A stretch of 64,000 nt of DNA from Anaerolineae bacterium (GCA_023382535.1 JAHDWA010000010.1:1-64000); one strand, 5' to 3'; positions 1 to 9,907 are shown, numbered from the stretch's first letter. Translations and numbers: made by a program. Notes: a model not told the origin generated them from the letters alone.

Positions 1-1331
1 TCAAGGCCGGAGGTCAGGCGGCGCAGTCCTGTCCCATCCGGGTTGATGACCATAATCTCGCCGCCACTGGCAAGCTGGAAGACGAGGTGGGGGTTGAGGT
101 TGAGGGGTCGGGGATCGGAACTTAAAAATTGACTATTGACCGTTGACTGTTGACTATTAACTATTGCCTGTTGATCATTGACGATTGACACTCCCTCTTC
201 ACCCTTAACCATCGGTATTTCGGCGGCAGGGACAGACGGGGTTATAAATTGCAGCGGCAGCCAACCCTGTCCCTCACCCAGCACCGGGGCGACCAGCGCC
301 CAACTCCGGCCCTCATTGAGGCCCAGGACCCGCATCAGGCTGTTGGCCGGGAGCGGGCCGATTTCGTCAAAGTAGATGCCAGGGCCGCGATGCAAAATCA
401 GGCCGTTGTTAGCAATCCAGATGGTAACGACCTGCGGCGCAGCCTTCACATCGCCCCTCACGGCTAGATCATCTTCAGCCATCCAACCGAGCCGGCCACT
501 TTGTGGTTTGACCAGCAACCACTGACGGCTTTGATCTACCGCCAAGACCTCGATCATTTCCTGCTCATCGGCAATCCGATCAATCGCGGCATAGTCCGTG
601 CCAGGGCCGGGGCGGATAGCAGCCTCCGGGTGAATAAGGTGGGCGGGGTAAGGAGTAAGGAGTAAGGAGTAGGGAGTAGGGGAAGAAAGCCGCATGGAGT
701 CCTTGACCTCAGAAGTCTCTGAAGTCACTACCACGCTTCCACTATCTTCAATCTTCAATCTACTATCCTCCATCTTCCATCCACTATCCTCTCGCACCGG
801 CGCGTCTGCCAGCGAGCCGTCCAGGCTGAGGTAAGCCAGCGAAACCCAACCCTCTCCACCGGCAGACAGGCGTACCAGCGCCCAATCGCGGGTTGGGTTA
901 ACGGCCAGCACCGGTGCCTGCTCGCCTTGCACCAGTGTACCCATAACTTCATAACTCGCACCCGGTCCCTGGCGCACATTCAGCGCCGCACTGTTCACCC
1001 GGGCCTGGGCGAACGCTTCTGGGATGGCCAAGGTCTCCGGCGTTACCGCGGGTTTATTTTCAACTGGAGGCTGGGATGTCATCGCCTTGGTTGGCTCAAT
1101 GGTGGCCTCAAAGAGCGTCACGACCGGCGTGGGCGTCGGCGTGCCGAGATCGGCCCGGCTGATCTTGGGGAAAGGGGTTGGTGTGGGCGCGGCGGCGGTA
1201 GGCCGGGACGTGGGCCAGGCGACCGGGTCCAGACGGCGCAGTGTCTCCGGGGAGGCCTGGGCGGCAGAACAGGCGGTCAAAGCCAGAGCCAGGATCAGGA
1301 AAGCAGGTAAAAGCCAAAAATATTTATTCAT
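1..1331 (-). CDS. SH3b-repeat lipoprotein with start of a PD40/TolB-like propeller (partial, runs off left edge)
   Basis: The ATG at 1331 opens a frame with no stop down to base 1, so the C-terminus lies outside the window. The product starts with a lipoprotein signal peptide (lipobox LTAC, Cys21) and a Pro/Thr-rich linker. Three SH3b-like units follow at about residues 110-167, 232-289 and 300-360; the first contains LNVRQGPGASYEVMG. The last visible part (about 415-443) holds INPDGTGLRRLTSG, typical of PD40/TolB-like propeller blades. The linkers between domains are encoded by short-repeat arrays read in frame. The start lies only 22 bp after the RND pump stop, so the gene is probably the last of the efflux operon. 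An extracytoplasmic binding role is inferred. Confidence 0.8.
   Translation of the reverse strand, partial: MNKYFWLLPAFLILALALTACSAAQASPETLRRLDPVAWPTSRPTAAAPTPTPFPKISRADLGTPTPTPVVTLFEATIEPTKAMTSQPPVENKPAVTPETLAIPEAFAQARVNSAALNVRQGPGASYEVMGTLVQGEQAPVLAVNPTRDWALVRLSAGGEGWVSLAYLSLDGSLADAPVREDSGWKMEDSRLKIEDSGSVVVTSETSEVKDSMRLSSPTPYSLLLTPYPAHLIHPEAAIRPGPGTDYAAIDRIADEQEMIEVLAVDQSRQWLLVKPQSGRLGWMAEDDLAVRGDVKAAPQVVTIWIANNGLILHRGPGIYFDEIGPLPANSLMRVLGLNEGRSWALVAPVLGEGQGWLPLQFITPSVPAAEIPMVKGEEGVSIVNDQQAIVNSQQSTVNSQFLSSDPRPLNLNPHLVFQLASGGEIMVINPDGTGLRRLTSGL
128..189. repeat. Degenerate heptamer array (TTGACTA type), in frame
   Basis: A run of seven-base units of the type TTGACTA/TTGACCG/TTGACTG lies inside the SH3b lipoprotein gene without breaking its frame. 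On the coding strand it encodes a linker of the type VNSQQSTVNSQ between the third SH3b domain and the propeller. The architecture resembles the short tandemly repeated repetitive (STRR) sequences known from cyanobacteria. Confidence 0.75.
647..682. repeat. Heptamer array (AGTAAGG/AGTAGGG type), in frame
   Basis: Tandem units GTAAGGA, GTAAGGA, GTAGGGA and GTAGGGG lie within the lipoprotein gene and encode a linker of the type TPYSLLLTPYP before the second SH3b domain. Units of this type are familiar from cyanobacterial short repeats. Confidence 0.75.
740..791. repeat. Heptamer array (ATCTTCA/ATCCTCC type), in frame
   Basis: Tandem degenerate units (ATCTTCA, ATCTACT, ATCCTCC, ATCTTCC) lie in the lipoprotein gene between SH3b domains 1 and 2. 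The coding strand reads a hydrophilic Glu/Asp/Lys-rich linker through it. Confidence 0.7.
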
Positions 1332-1353
1332 GGGAATGTCCTCATTATCGTCA

Positions 1354-4300
1354 CTACGCGATTACTTGCGGCGCAGGAGGCGAAACTGGCTGGCCGTCCT
1401 CTTCCTCTTGCTCAATGTTGAAAAAACTGCGGAAGGCTTGGGCTGTAAGGCCGCCGCCCCAATCCAGGAAGTTGTACATCACCGGCACTAGGATCAGGGT
1501 CAGCAGGGTCGAGGAAACGTTTCCGCCGATGACTACCGCCGCCAATGGGGCACGTAGTTCTGCCCCGGCGCCCTGCCCTAACAACAGCGGCAGCAAGGAG
1601 AAGATGATGGCAAACGTCGTCATCAGAATGGGGCGCAGGCGCAGCCGGCCGGCTTCGACCAGGGCTGCTTTGCGCTCGAAGCCTCGTTCCTGGCGCAGGA
1701 TGTTGGTGAAGTCCACCAGCAGGATGGCGTTTTTAACCACAATCCCGGCCAGCATGATGATGCCCAGCAGCGACATGACATTCAGCGTGTTGCCGGTCAG
1801 CCACAGCCCGCCAAACGCGCCGACCAGAGTCACCGGCAGGGCGAACATAATCGCCAGCGGCTGCAGCCAACTTTGATAAAGGGCCACCAGCAACATGTAA
1901 ATCAACAGGATGGACAGCACCAGCGCGCCGATCAAATCCTGGAAAGCTTGGCGCTGGTAGTCGGCCTGACCGGTGAATTGGAAGCCGTAGCCTGCCGGGA
2001 AGCTGACCTGAGAATTGAGGGCTGCCTCAATGTCGTTGGTCACATCGGCGTTGGCCCGCCCGGCCGAGCCGATCTTAAGGGTCAGCGAAGCCTGCCGGTT
2101 GGCTCGGCTGAGCCGGGCCGGGGCCAGGGTGTCTTGCACCTGAGCCACCTGCCCCACCACAATCACCTGGTCGTTGACGTAGCCCAGGGGTAGGTCAAGC
2201 AGTTGGTTCAGGTCACGGCGGGCGGACTCGTTCATACGCAGGGTCAGGTCAATCTTCTCGGTCTGGCCTTCCGGCTGGTAATCGCCGACGTGGCTGCCGT
2301 TGACCCCGGTTCGCAGCGTCCGGGCCACCTGCCCCGGCGACAGGCCGACATCCTTGGCCCGCTCGCGGTCAACGACAAGCTGTGTTTCGGGCGAGCGTTC
2401 CGCGCCGGTATTGCCGATGTCCACCGCTCCCGGCACGGTCCGGATGGCTGTTTCCGCCTGGTTGGCCAGGTCAATCAGCTTGTTCCGATCCGGCCCATAC
2501 AGCCGCACCTCAATGTCCTGGTTCATCCCGCTGACCGCCATGTTGAGCATAAAAGAGACTTTGGCGTCGGGGACCTGGGCCAGCGCGGGCCGCAGGGCAT
2601 TAACTACATCAGTGGTGCTGCGACTGCGCTCATTCTTATCCACCAGGCGCAGGATAATCGTAGCGAAGTCAGCCTTGTCACTGCTGGCGATGAGGGCGCT
2701 GCCCAGTTCCGTACCCACGTTGGAAACAATAAGCGACGTTTCCGGTACGTCGGCCCGGATGATCTGCTCAACCCGCTGCACGGCCCGGTCGGTCGCAGCC
2801 AGGCTGGAACCGGCAGGCATCTCGATGCCGAGGGTGATGCGGCCGTCATCTTCGAGCGGCAGGAATTCGCTGCCAACTACGCCGCCGATCACCAGGTAAA
2901 TCCCCGCAGCCAGAGCCGCCGCCGCCAGCCCAATCGCCAGGAACTGGGTGAAGGCATTTTTAAGTGTCCAACCCAGAATCAGCGCGTACAGGCTCGATAG
3001 GCCGGTGAACATGGCTTCCCAGAGACGGATAAAACGCTGCCACAGGCAGCCAAGCGGCCGCCAGAGAACACCCAGCACCTGCCACACCCCTTTGACCGGT
3101 TTCGCGGGTTTGGTCTCGTCTTTCAGCCAGAAAGCGGCCAGCATGGGGGTCAGGGTAAAAGAGATGAGCAGCGAAAAAATGGTGGCGACGGCGATGGTGA
3201 CGCCGTAGGAGCGAAAAATTTGGCCGACAATGCCGCTGATAAAGGCCACCGGCAGGTAAACCACAACGATGACCAGGGTGATGGTGATCGCCGCCAGTCC
3301 GATTTCAGCCCGGCCATCGAGGGCGGCCTGGCGCGGCTTTTTGTGCAGCTTCAGGTGGCGCTCGGTGTTTTCCAGCACTACAATCGAGTCGTCCACCAGG
3401 ATACCGGTGGCGACCGTCAGGGCCATCAGGGTAACGGTATTCAGGCTGAAGCCAAGGGCATACATCAACAGAAACGTGGCGATGATCGAGGTTGGGACGG
3501 AGAGCATGACAATAACGCTGCTGTGGATGGTGTGCAGGAAGAGGAGCATGACGATGCCGGTAATCAGCACCGCCAGCAGCAAATCCTCGCCCACCGCGCT
3601 GACCGATTCACGGGTAAAGTGGGTGTCATCAATAACAATGTCCAGCTTGACCCCGTCGGGCAGCTCCGGCTTGAATTGTTCAACCACCTGGCGGATGCCG
3701 TCGGCGACCTCAATCGCATTGGCATCGCCCGTTTTGACCGCCGTAACCAGCACCCCGGCCTGGCCGTTGTAACGCACCAGGCGGGTCGTATCTTTGAAAC
3801 CTGCCTGCACCGTCGCCACATCACGCAGATAAACCTGTCCGCCGGTGTCCATGCCCGCCGGCATCTTGGGTAACAAACTGGCAGGCAGGGACAGGCCCAT
3901 CGTCGTCAGGGGATTGGCTCCCCCGGCGACAATGATACCTTCAATGTCCTTCAGGCTGGTGAACTCACCCACCGAGCGAATCGCACTTTTTTGCGGCCCC
4001 TGCTCAATCGAGCCAACCGGCACGGTCACATTTTCCAGGGCCAGGGCCTGCTGCACCCGCTCCAACGATAAGCCATAAGCGGCCAGTTGGCGTGGGTCGG
4101 TGTAAACCTGGATTTCGCGTTCGCGGCCGCCGGCTATCGAAACCGAGGCCACTCCGGCGACCGTCTGCAGGTGGGGCTTCAGGTCATTGTCGGCCAGATC
4201 GTACAAGGCGTCCTGGCCCAGCGAGCCGCTCAGAACGAGCTGCATAATCGGCTGGGCGTTAAGGTCGGCCTTGATGATGGTCGGTTCCTCGGCATTGTCG

Positions 4301-4659
4301 GGCAGGTCGCCGCGCACTTTGTCCACTTCGCGGGAGACATCTATTGCGGCCTGATCGCCGTTGACGCCTTCATTGAATTTAAGCAGCACATAGCCAAAGT
4401 TTTCGTTGGCCTGGGAGGTAATCTCGTCAATGCCGGAGATTCCGGCGACAGCATCTTCAACCGGTTTGAGGGCCTCGTCGGCCACGTCTTCCGGCGACGC
4501 GCCGGGATAAACCACCACCACCGACACGTAGGGCAGGTCGGTTTTGGGCATACGGTCAACCTGGAGCAGCGTCAGGGAACGGTACCCCAGCACGATGAAG
4601 CCCAAGATAATCATCAGGATGGTCAGCGGGCGTTTGATGGAGAGTCGAGTCAGTTCCAT
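1354..4659 (-). CDS. RND-family efflux transporter (AcrB/HAE1 type)
   Basis: The 1101-residue product has normal AcrB-family length and exports small molecules across the inner membrane using the proton gradient. It starts with a short cytoplasmic tail and a TM helix, followed by a periplasmic porter domain. The proton-relay motif LVDDSIVVLEN (Asp423/424) sits in the first TM block, and GIVVKNAILLVDF, carrying the relay lysine, in the second. The ATG at 4659 gives the typical MELTRLSIKRP N-terminus. The fusion-protein gene lies upstream on the same strand, separated by 249 bp that hold inverted repeats. No TolC-like gene is visible. The substrate cannot be read from the sequence. Confidence 0.95.
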   Translation of the reverse strand: MELTRLSIKRPLTILMIILGFIVLGYRSLTLLQVDRMPKTDLPYVSVVVVYPGASPEDVADEALKPVEDAVAGISGIDEITSQANENFGYVLLKFNEGVNGDQAAIDVSREVDKVRGDLPDNAEEPTIIKADLNAQPIMQLVLSGSLGQDALYDLADNDLKPHLQTVAGVASVSIAGGREREIQVYTDPRQLAAYGLSLERVQQALALENVTVPVGSIEQGPQKSAIRSVGEFTSLKDIEGIIVAGGANPLTTMGLSLPASLLPKMPAGMDTGGQVYLRDVATVQAGFKDTTRLVRYNGQAGVLVTAVKTGDANAIEVADGIRQVVEQFKPELPDGVKLDIVIDDTHFTRESVSAVGEDLLLAVLITGIVMLLFLHTIHSSVIVMLSVPTSIIATFLLMYALGFSLNTVTLMALTVATGILVDDSIVVLENTERHLKLHKKPRQAALDGRAEIGLAAITITLVIVVVYLPVAFISGIVGQIFRSYGVTIAVATIFSLLISFTLTPMLAAFWLKDETKPAKPVKGVWQVLGVLWRPLGCLWQRFIRLWEAMFTGLSSLYALILGWTLKNAFTQFLAIGLAAAALAAGIYLVIGGVVGSEFLPLEDDGRITLGIEMPAGSSLAATDRAVQRVEQIIRADVPETSLIVSNVGTELGSALIASSDKADFATIILRLVDKNERSRSTTDVVNALRPALAQVPDAKVSFMLNMAVSGMNQDIEVRLYGPDRNKLIDLANQAETAIRTVPGAVDIGNTGAERSPETQLVVDRERAKDVGLSPGQVARTLRTGVNGSHVGDYQPEGQTEKIDLTLRMNESARRDLNQLLDLPLGYVNDQVIVVGQVAQVQDTLAPARLSRANRQASLTLKIGSAGRANADVTNDIEAALNSQVSFPAGYGFQFTGQADYQRQAFQDLIGALVLSILLIYMLLVALYQSWLQPLAIMFALPVTLVGAFGGLWLTGNTLNVMSLLGIIMLAGIVVKNAILLVDFTNILRQERGFERKAALVEAGRLRLRPILMTTFAIIFSLLPLLLGQGAGAELRAPLAAVVIGGNVSSTLLTLILVPVMYNFLDWGGGLTAQAFRSFFNIEQEEEDGQPVSPPAPQVIA

Positions 4660-4772
4660 AGTTGTATGTCCTTAATTTTCCATTGGAGTGTCCGGGCATT
4701 TCGTAATGCGTAGACCGTAAAGATACCGAAAACAAACTATTACGCATTACGTTTTACGTTCTGTTGATATTT

Positions 4773-4880
4773 GCCGATTTCGCACGCTTCGATACACCCT
4801 ATCGGGTACTCAGCGTGCGAAATCGGCCCAAAAACGCATCCTGAGTAGGCGAAGCCATATCGAAGGGGGCGTTTTTGGGC
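4773..4880. repeat. REP-like pair of nested inverted repeats
   Basis: Two back-to-back perfect inverted repeats lie between the efflux genes. GCCGATTTCGCACGCT (4773-4788) pairs with 4812-4827, and GCCCAAAAACGC (4826-4837) pairs with 4869-4880. The loops carry related words (TTCGATAC, CTGAGTAGGCGAAG, ATATCGAAG) resembling dispersed palindromic elements of many bacteria. In the minus-strand mRNA this would form two strong hairpins between the fusion-protein and pump genes, possibly uncoupling their expression. Confidence 0.8.
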
Positions 4881-4908
4881 TAATCACTGAAGTGTCAATA
4901 GAACCCAG

Positions 4909-6294
4909 TTACAGCCCCGGTACTACCTTTACCTTCGCCCCATCCTGCAAGTTCGACTGCCCGGCGACGACAATTGAGTCACCCGCCTGGAGGCCGGAAA
5001 CGATTTCTGTTTCGGCGTCGTTGCTGAGGCCGGTGCTGACCTTGACCTGCTCGACCTGACCAGCGTTGACCCGGTAAACAACCGGCTGCCCATCCACGCT
5101 GATAACCGCCGAACGCGGAACCAACAAGGCTTGCGGCTTTTCATCTACCAAAAGCGATACGTCGGCGTACATCCCGCTGCGGAGCATGCCTTTCTTATCC
5201 AGCGGCGTCACCTTGACCACAAAGGTATGCGTCTTTTGATCGGCCAGCGGGGCGATGCTGGTGACCAGGCCGGAAAATTCCACGCCGGGATAGGCCGCTA
5301 CTTGTAAAGATGCATGCTGATCTTTGGCAATCTGCCCCAGGCGGCTCTCCTCGACATTAATCGCAACCTCGACTTGATGGGAAATAAACAGAGCGACGGG
5401 CGACTTGTTGTCAACCATATTGCCCTGGTGGACGTAAACCTCGCCGACAATACCATCGAAAGGAGCGCGGAGGGTGGTGTAATCCAGTTGCAGGTTGGCC
5501 AGCTCGACGGCGGCTTCGGCCTGCTGGATACCGGCTTTGGCCATTTCAAAGTCAACGGGGCGGAAGGGCTGCCTGGCCAGGGCCAGGTCGAGCTTGGCTT
5601 TGGCCAACTGTCCTTGCAAGGGAGCCAACTGCGCCTCCGAGGGGTTCGTCTGTAACTGGTAGGCGGAGAGGGCCTGCTCGTAGGCATTGGTCGCTCTTTC
5701 CAGAGCGAGGGCCTGGGGCGTCTCGCCGACCTGACCGGCCCAGGCGATTTTGTCATATTCGTATTGGGCGATCTTCAAGGCCGCCTGGGCGTTGGCCATG
5801 GTAGCCGCGGCGGTTGTGCGCTCATTGTCGTCAATATGCCGGACATCTTGCAGCGCACCCTGGCTGATCTGGTAGGCTGCCTGGGCCGCCTCGATTTCTT
5901 CGGGGCGCGCGCCTTCATTCATCTTGTCCAGCTTGAGCTGGGCCAGGGATAAGGCCGCCTCAGCCTGTTTCAGTTGAGCAGCGTAAACGTCATGGTCGAG
6001 GATGGCAATGGGGTCGCCGGCCTTGACCCGATCGCCCGCTTCAACCAGGACAGCCTCGATCTGGCCGGAAACACGAGGCACCAGGGTCACATCCGCCTGG
6101 GCTTGCAGGTTGCCGGAATAAACAAAAACCAGGGCAATGTCGCCGGTTTTGACCTGGGCCACTTCGACCGACACGCCGATCTCATCTTGCGGGGGAGCAG
6201 CCGCAACCGCAGATTGGGCGACCGGGCTGCAAGCGGTCGTAAATAGAGTGAGGCCAGATAGTAAGGCGAGTAAAGTCAGTGATGTCTGTTTCAT
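4909..6294 (-). CDS. HlyD/AcrA-type membrane fusion lipoprotein of an RND pump
   Basis: The 461-residue periplasmic adaptor links the RND pump to the outer envelope. The N-terminus is a lipoprotein signal (TTAC, Cys22). A biotinyl/lipoyl-like half-motif follows (SGQIEAVLVEAGDRVKAG), then a long coiled-coil hairpin rich in Ala, Gln and Glu (about residues 105-255). The second lipoyl half (TTLRAPFDGIVGEVYVHQG) and a beta-barrel domain come next. The ATG at 6294 is preceded by an AGGAG-type ribosome site. Upstream lies a heptamer array rather than an obvious promoter. The pump gene is next downstream. Confidence 0.93.
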   Translation of the reverse strand: MKQTSLTLLALLSGLTLFTTACSPVAQSAVAAAPPQDEIGVSVEVAQVKTGDIALVFVYSGNLQAQADVTLVPRVSGQIEAVLVEAGDRVKAGDPIAILDHDVYAAQLKQAEAALSLAQLKLDKMNEGARPEEIEAAQAAYQISQGALQDVRHIDDNERTTAAATMANAQAALKIAQYEYDKIAWAGQVGETPQALALERATNAYEQALSAYQLQTNPSEAQLAPLQGQLAKAKLDLALARQPFRPVDFEMAKAGIQQAEAAVELANLQLDYTTLRAPFDGIVGEVYVHQGNMVDNKSPVALFISHQVEVAINVEESRLGQIAKDQHASLQVAAYPGVEFSGLVTSIAPLADQKTHTFVVKVTPLDKKGMLRSGMYADVSLLVDEKPQALLVPRSAVISVDGQPVVYRVNAGQVEQVKVSTGLSNDAETEIVSGLQAGDSIVVAGQSNLQDGAKVKVVPGL

Positions 6295-6310
6295 AAAACT
6301 CTCCTGAGAA

Positions 6311-6357
6311 AATAGTAGCCAGTAGTCAGTAATCAGTAGCCAGTAGTCAGTAATTTA
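6311..6357. repeat. Heptamer array (CAGTAGT/CAGTAAT type)
   Basis: The array has clear seven-base periodicity: CAGTAGT, CAGTAAT, CAGTAGC, CAGTAGT, CAGTAAT. It lies in the 5' flank of the fusion-protein gene. A second repeat of the AATCnGTG type follows at 6421-6450. Confidence 0.8.
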
Positions 6358-6447
6358 TCTTCATTTTTGGGGGTGTGACCACTCAGGAAAACAAGCCACC
6401 GGCGAGAAATGCCAGATAAGAATCCGTGTAATCGGTGAAATCTGTGG

Positions 6448-6729
6448 TTAAATATCTTTGACCGGGCCGAGCTCAAGGCAATCAATCGCCAGGAGGGGTA
6501 AGCCCAGGCCATACAGCTTGTTGAGCAGGCCATGCAGCGCTGCCTGGTCGTGGACCTGGCCGGTGAGTATGGTCACTGTCCCATTCGAGTCGGTGAGCGT
6601 TGTCATGGTCATTCCTTCAAACCAGTCTGACCAGTCCGGGCCTAGCCAGCCTTGAATGGTAATTTGATAGGTCGCCGGGCGGTCCAGGCTCAATTTCTGC
6701 CCTTGCCAGCCGGTGATGTAGGATGTCAT
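6448..6729 (-). CDS. Small conserved protein of unknown function
   Basis: The 93-residue protein starts at the ATG at 6729 with a strong GAGGAG ribosome site. It has no signal peptide or membrane segment. Conserved-looking motifs are GPDWSDWFEGM (about residues 30-40) and GQVHDQAALHGLLNKLYGLG (about 57-76). I recognise the pattern from small proteins common in Chloroflexota and cyanobacteria, but no function is known to me. It lies 127 bp downstream of the MalT-like regulator on the same strand and could share its transcript. Confidence 0.75.
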   Translation of the reverse strand: MTSYITGWQGQKLSLDRPATYQITIQGWLGPDWSDWFEGMTMTTLTDSNGTVTILTGQVHDQAALHGLLNKLYGLGLPLLAIDCLELGPVKDI

Positions 6730-6856
6730 AGTTTGATCTCCTCGTCATGAAGATACGCAGCGAAGCGAACGAGTCTTCCCTGTTATTCTAAGCGATGAGG
6801 GGTAAGCGAGACATCTACCTAAAGTAGTAGTTTAGGCAATAGAGAGGGGGATTAAT

Positions 6857-9778
6857 TCAATCCAGAAGGCCCAGTTGTCTGGCCGTAATGAGAGCCTGGG
6901 TGCGGCTGGCCACGCCCAGTTTACCGTAAATGTTGCGGATATGGGTCTTGACCGTGCCCATGCTGAGGAAAAGCTGCCCGGCGATGGCCGCATTGGAGAG
7001 GCCGGCGGCAATGAGATGAAGAATTTCCAGTTCGCGCCGGGTGAGAGGCTCAATTAAAGGGGGCAGGTGATGAAGAGGTTGACTTATTTCGCTCGTGTCT
7101 GATGTATTTTCGGCCTCAAATCCGATAAAGGAGGAAAGCAGTTTCCGGACATAATCTTTCTGCCTTCCGCCCTCATCACCTGCCTCCGAATGGGGCTTCA
7201 TCCTTTCCAGGAGGTTGGCCATAGGCGGCCCTTCGGCCACAAAGAGGCGGATATAACCTTCCGGCTCGGCCAGGGCGAGGGCACGGTTGAGAGCAGACAA
7301 GGCCGCGGGATAGTCCTCCAGCATCTGGTAGGCCAGAGCCAGCAGAGCCAGGGCCTCGATGGCCCGGCCCATCCGCTCCCCCTGCTCGGCAGCTTGCTGC
7401 AAGCGCAGGAGCAGATCAACCGCCTCTGGGGCCCGTTCCTGGGCCAGCAGGAGCCGGGCCAGGACCAGGTATTCCAGTTCGTGCGGGTAGGTGGGGATAT
7501 CGCCGGGGTGCAAATTCTGTGCTTTGGCCCAACTCGCCGCCGCAGCCACCTCCTTCTGACGCAGCCACAGCATGGCCTGGTGGGCAGCAACCGGCGGCAA
7601 ATCCCAGGTTAAAGAGAGCTGCTGCTGCTGTTTAAGCCGGGCTGCCGCCTGAACTGCCGTATGTGTGCCGGCAAAATCTCCCTGGGCCTGCAAGATATGG
7701 GCTAAGGTAACATAAGCCTGAACCTGAATGCGCGAATTTCCTTCAAGCTCGCCGTGCTGAAGGCTTTGCTGCGCCTGCTCCCTGGCGGCGTCAAGTTGAT
7801 TCCACTCCCGCAGCAATTCGCTCCAGATCAAATTGCCGGGCAGGTGTACGGCAGACAAAGCCAGTTGGCGCATCTGCTGGCAGGTCTCGGCCGCCCGGCG
7901 CAATTGTCCCTGAATGAGTTGAACTTCGCTCAGACGGGTCATCCCGGCCAGCACCAGAAACGGATTTCGGCTGGCATGGCCCAGTTCAATGGCCTGGGTG
8001 TAATTCTCAGCCGCTTCGCTGATCCGGCCATTCAGATAGTAGGCTTCGGCCAGCCCGATGGTCAGCAAGCCGCGCAGCCGCAGTTCTTTATCGGCTAACA
8101 GCGCCAGCGCCCGGTGAGCGAGGGTAACAGCTTCGGCTGGCTGGCCCTGCGTACCGGCTATCAGCGCCCGGATGGCCATGACTTCACCCTGCAAGTTTTT
8201 TACCTCGTCTTTGTCTAGACTGGGAGAACCGGTCGTACTTGTGGTGTGACCTGACTCTTTACCCGACTCAGCGCCTTGGAGGTGTAGTTCAGCAGAACGC
8301 AGCAAAGGCTCAATCCCACCTAACTGCCCGATCAAGTAGAGGGTTTCGGCGTAATAGAGACAAAGTTTGGGCCTGGTGTGGATGATTTCGGACGGCAGTT
8401 TGGCTAACCAGCTCAAGAGTGTCGCCACTTCACCCCGTTCCCACAGGATCGTCGCTCCGACCTGCTCGATCAACTGCGCTGCCCATGCGAAATCTTCTAT
8501 AGCAAAGAGGTGCGCCAGGGCCTCAGCCGCCAGTCCTTGTTGAACATACCAGCCGGCGGCGCGACGATGTAGGGCCGCTACTCCACCCGGCAACGCAGGC
8601 GCCAGCCGGTTCAAGCGGTGACGCAACAGCTCGAGCAGCAGCCGGTGGTAGCGGTACCATTCCCGCTTGTTATCCAGGGGCACGATGAAAAGATTGGCCC
8701 GCTCTAAATATTCCAACATGGTCTGGCTCGAGAGGGAAGGGGGACAGGGGGGAGCAGGGGGAACTCCTTTTTCTTCTAAGCTGCCGCGCGGTACCTCTAC
8801 CTCTCCATTCAAAAGGGCGTCACAGAGAGAGCCACAGAGACGATCTAAAATGGAGGTGTGCAACAAAAATCTTTGAACCGCCTCAGGCTGCCGGGAAAAA
8901 ACTTCATCCAGCAGGTAATCAAGGACATAACGATCATCGCCGCTAAAGGCTTTGATGAAACCGGAGCGATCCGGCTGCTCTTGCAGAGATAAAGCCGCCA
9001 GTTGCAGCCCGGCAATCCAGCCTTCGGTGCGCGCCTCCAGGGCGGTTATATCATGGCTCGACAGGCCCAGGCCCATCCGGGTGTTGAGAAATTCAGCAAT
9101 CTCCGCAGTCGTAAAGCGCAGGTCGGCGGCGTGGATTTCGAGCAACTGGCCGCGAACGCGCAGGCGCGATAGGGAGAGGGGAGGAACCGTCCGGCTGGCA
9201 ATGACCAGGTGCAGCCGGTCCGGCTGGTGATTGAGCAGAAATGAGAGGGCCTCGTGAACAGCCGCAGTTTCAATAAGATGGTAATCATCCAGCACCAGCA
9301 CCCAGCAACGCTCTGCCTGGCTGGCGACCACATCATTGATAAGCGCCGCCAGGATGGTTTCAGCCGTAGGTAAATGAGGTCCGCCCGCTTGCAGCAATTG
9401 CTGGCTGATTTGGCCAATATCCGGATCAATCCGCTGCAGCGCGGCAATGAGGTAAGTAAGAAAGCGGGTCAAGTCATTGTCGCCTTCGTCAAGTGAGAGC
9501 CAGGAGACATTGAAAGGATGAAGGATGCCCCCCCTAGCGGGGGCAGGTGATGAAGGATGAACCAGAGGGTTTTCATCCTTCATCCTTCCGCCTTCTTCCT
9601 TTCGTTGCTGGAGCCACTCACTTATCAGGGTGGTCTTTCCGTAGCCGGCCGGGGCTGAGATCAGCGTTAACCTGCCGTTCAAACCTTGACTGAGCCGTTC
9701 GCTCAGGCGAGGGCGGGGAACCAGGTGAGGCAGGGTGGGCGGGATGTATAGTTTTGTCGTTAAAAGGGGGGAAGACAT
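6857..9778 (-). CDS. MalT-like STAND ATPase / LuxR-family transcriptional regulator
   Basis: This is a large signal-integrating activator. The chosen ATG at 9778 gives the family N-terminus ([10 protein letters not shown]...LVPRPRL). A GTG at 9844 in the same frame adds 22 unconserved residues. Domains in order: NB-ARC/AAA-like NTPase with Walker A ([15 protein letters not shown]) and Walker B ([11 protein letters not shown]), a long helical TPR-like region, and a C-terminal LuxR helix-turn-helix ([20 protein letters not shown]). Three linkers look inflated by repeat-derived, low-complexity inserts (near 9512-9604, 8728-8765 and 7062-7184) that keep the frame. The inducer and target genes are unknown; the small downstream gene is the nearest candidate. 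Confidence 0.92.
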   Translation of the reverse strand: MSSPLLTTKLYIPPTLPHLVPRPRLSERLSQGLNGRLTLISAPAGYGKTTLISEWLQQRKEEGGRMKDENPLVHPSSPAPARGGILHPFNVSWLSLDEGDNDLTRFLTYLIAALQRIDPDIGQISQQLLQAGGPHLPTAETILAALINDVVASQAERCWVLVLDDYHLIETAAVHEALSFLLNHQPDRLHLVIASRTVPPLSLSRLRVRGQLLEIHAADLRFTTAEIAEFLNTRMGLGLSSHDITALEARTEGWIAGLQLAALSLQEQPDRSGFIKAFSGDDRYVLDYLLDEVFSRQPEAVQRFLLHTSILDRLCGSLCDALLNGEVEVPRGSLEEKGVPPAPPCPPSLSSQTMLEYLERANLFIVPLDNKREWYRYHRLLLELLRHRLNRLAPALPGGVAALHRRAAGWYVQQGLAAEALAHLFAIEDFAWAAQLIEQVGATILWERGEVATLLSWLAKLPSEIIHTRPKLCLYYAETLYLIGQLGGIEPLLRSAELHLQGAESGKESGHTTSTTGSPSLDKDEVKNLQGEVMAIRALIAGTQGQPAEAVTLAHRALALLADKELRLRGLLTIGLAEAYYLNGRISEAAENYTQAIELGHASRNPFLVLAGMTRLSEVQLIQGQLRRAAETCQQMRQLALSAVHLPGNLIWSELLREWNQLDAAREQAQQSLQHGELEGNSRIQVQAYVTLAHILQAQGDFAGTHTAVQAAARLKQQQQLSLTWDLPPVAAHQAMLWLRQKEVAAAASWAKAQNLHPGDIPTYPHELEYLVLARLLLAQERAPEAVDLLLRLQQAAEQGERMGRAIEALALLALAYQMLEDYPAALSALNRALALAEPEGYIRLFVAEGPPMANLLERMKPHSEAGDEGGRQKDYVRKLLSSFIGFEAENTSDTSEISQPLHHLPPLIEPLTRRELEILHLIAAGLSNAAIAGQLFLSMGTVKTHIRNIYGKLGVASRTQALITARQLGLLD
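8728..8765. repeat. G-rich heptamer-like array inside the MalT-like gene
   Basis: Units such as GGGGGACA, GGGGGGAGCA and GGGGGAAC repeat at roughly seven to nine bases. The coding strand reads a proline-rich insert ([11 protein letters not shown]) in the linker after the NTPase domain. The reading frame is intact. Confidence 0.6.
9512..9604. repeat. Repeat-derived insert in the NTPase domain of the MalT-like gene
   Basis: Arms of GGATGAA-type units (9512-9527 and 9574-9604, inverted) enclose a GC hairpin (GCCCCC near 9527 and GGGGGC near 9539). The word GGCAGGTGATGA at 9542-9553 recurs at 7062-7073 in the same gene. The insert adds roughly 30 hydrophilic residues between Walker A and the next conserved strand without a frameshift. 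Confidence 0.7.
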
Positions 9779-9907
9779 CTTTTCTGGACCGGTTATAGGG
9801 TCGGGTTTGAAGTTTGTTTTCGGAGGATATTGTACCCGACTCACTATTTCTGGCCAAAATTTGAGATAGTCTCAAATTGTAACGTCGCCCAATGAACGGC
9901 TTTTGTG

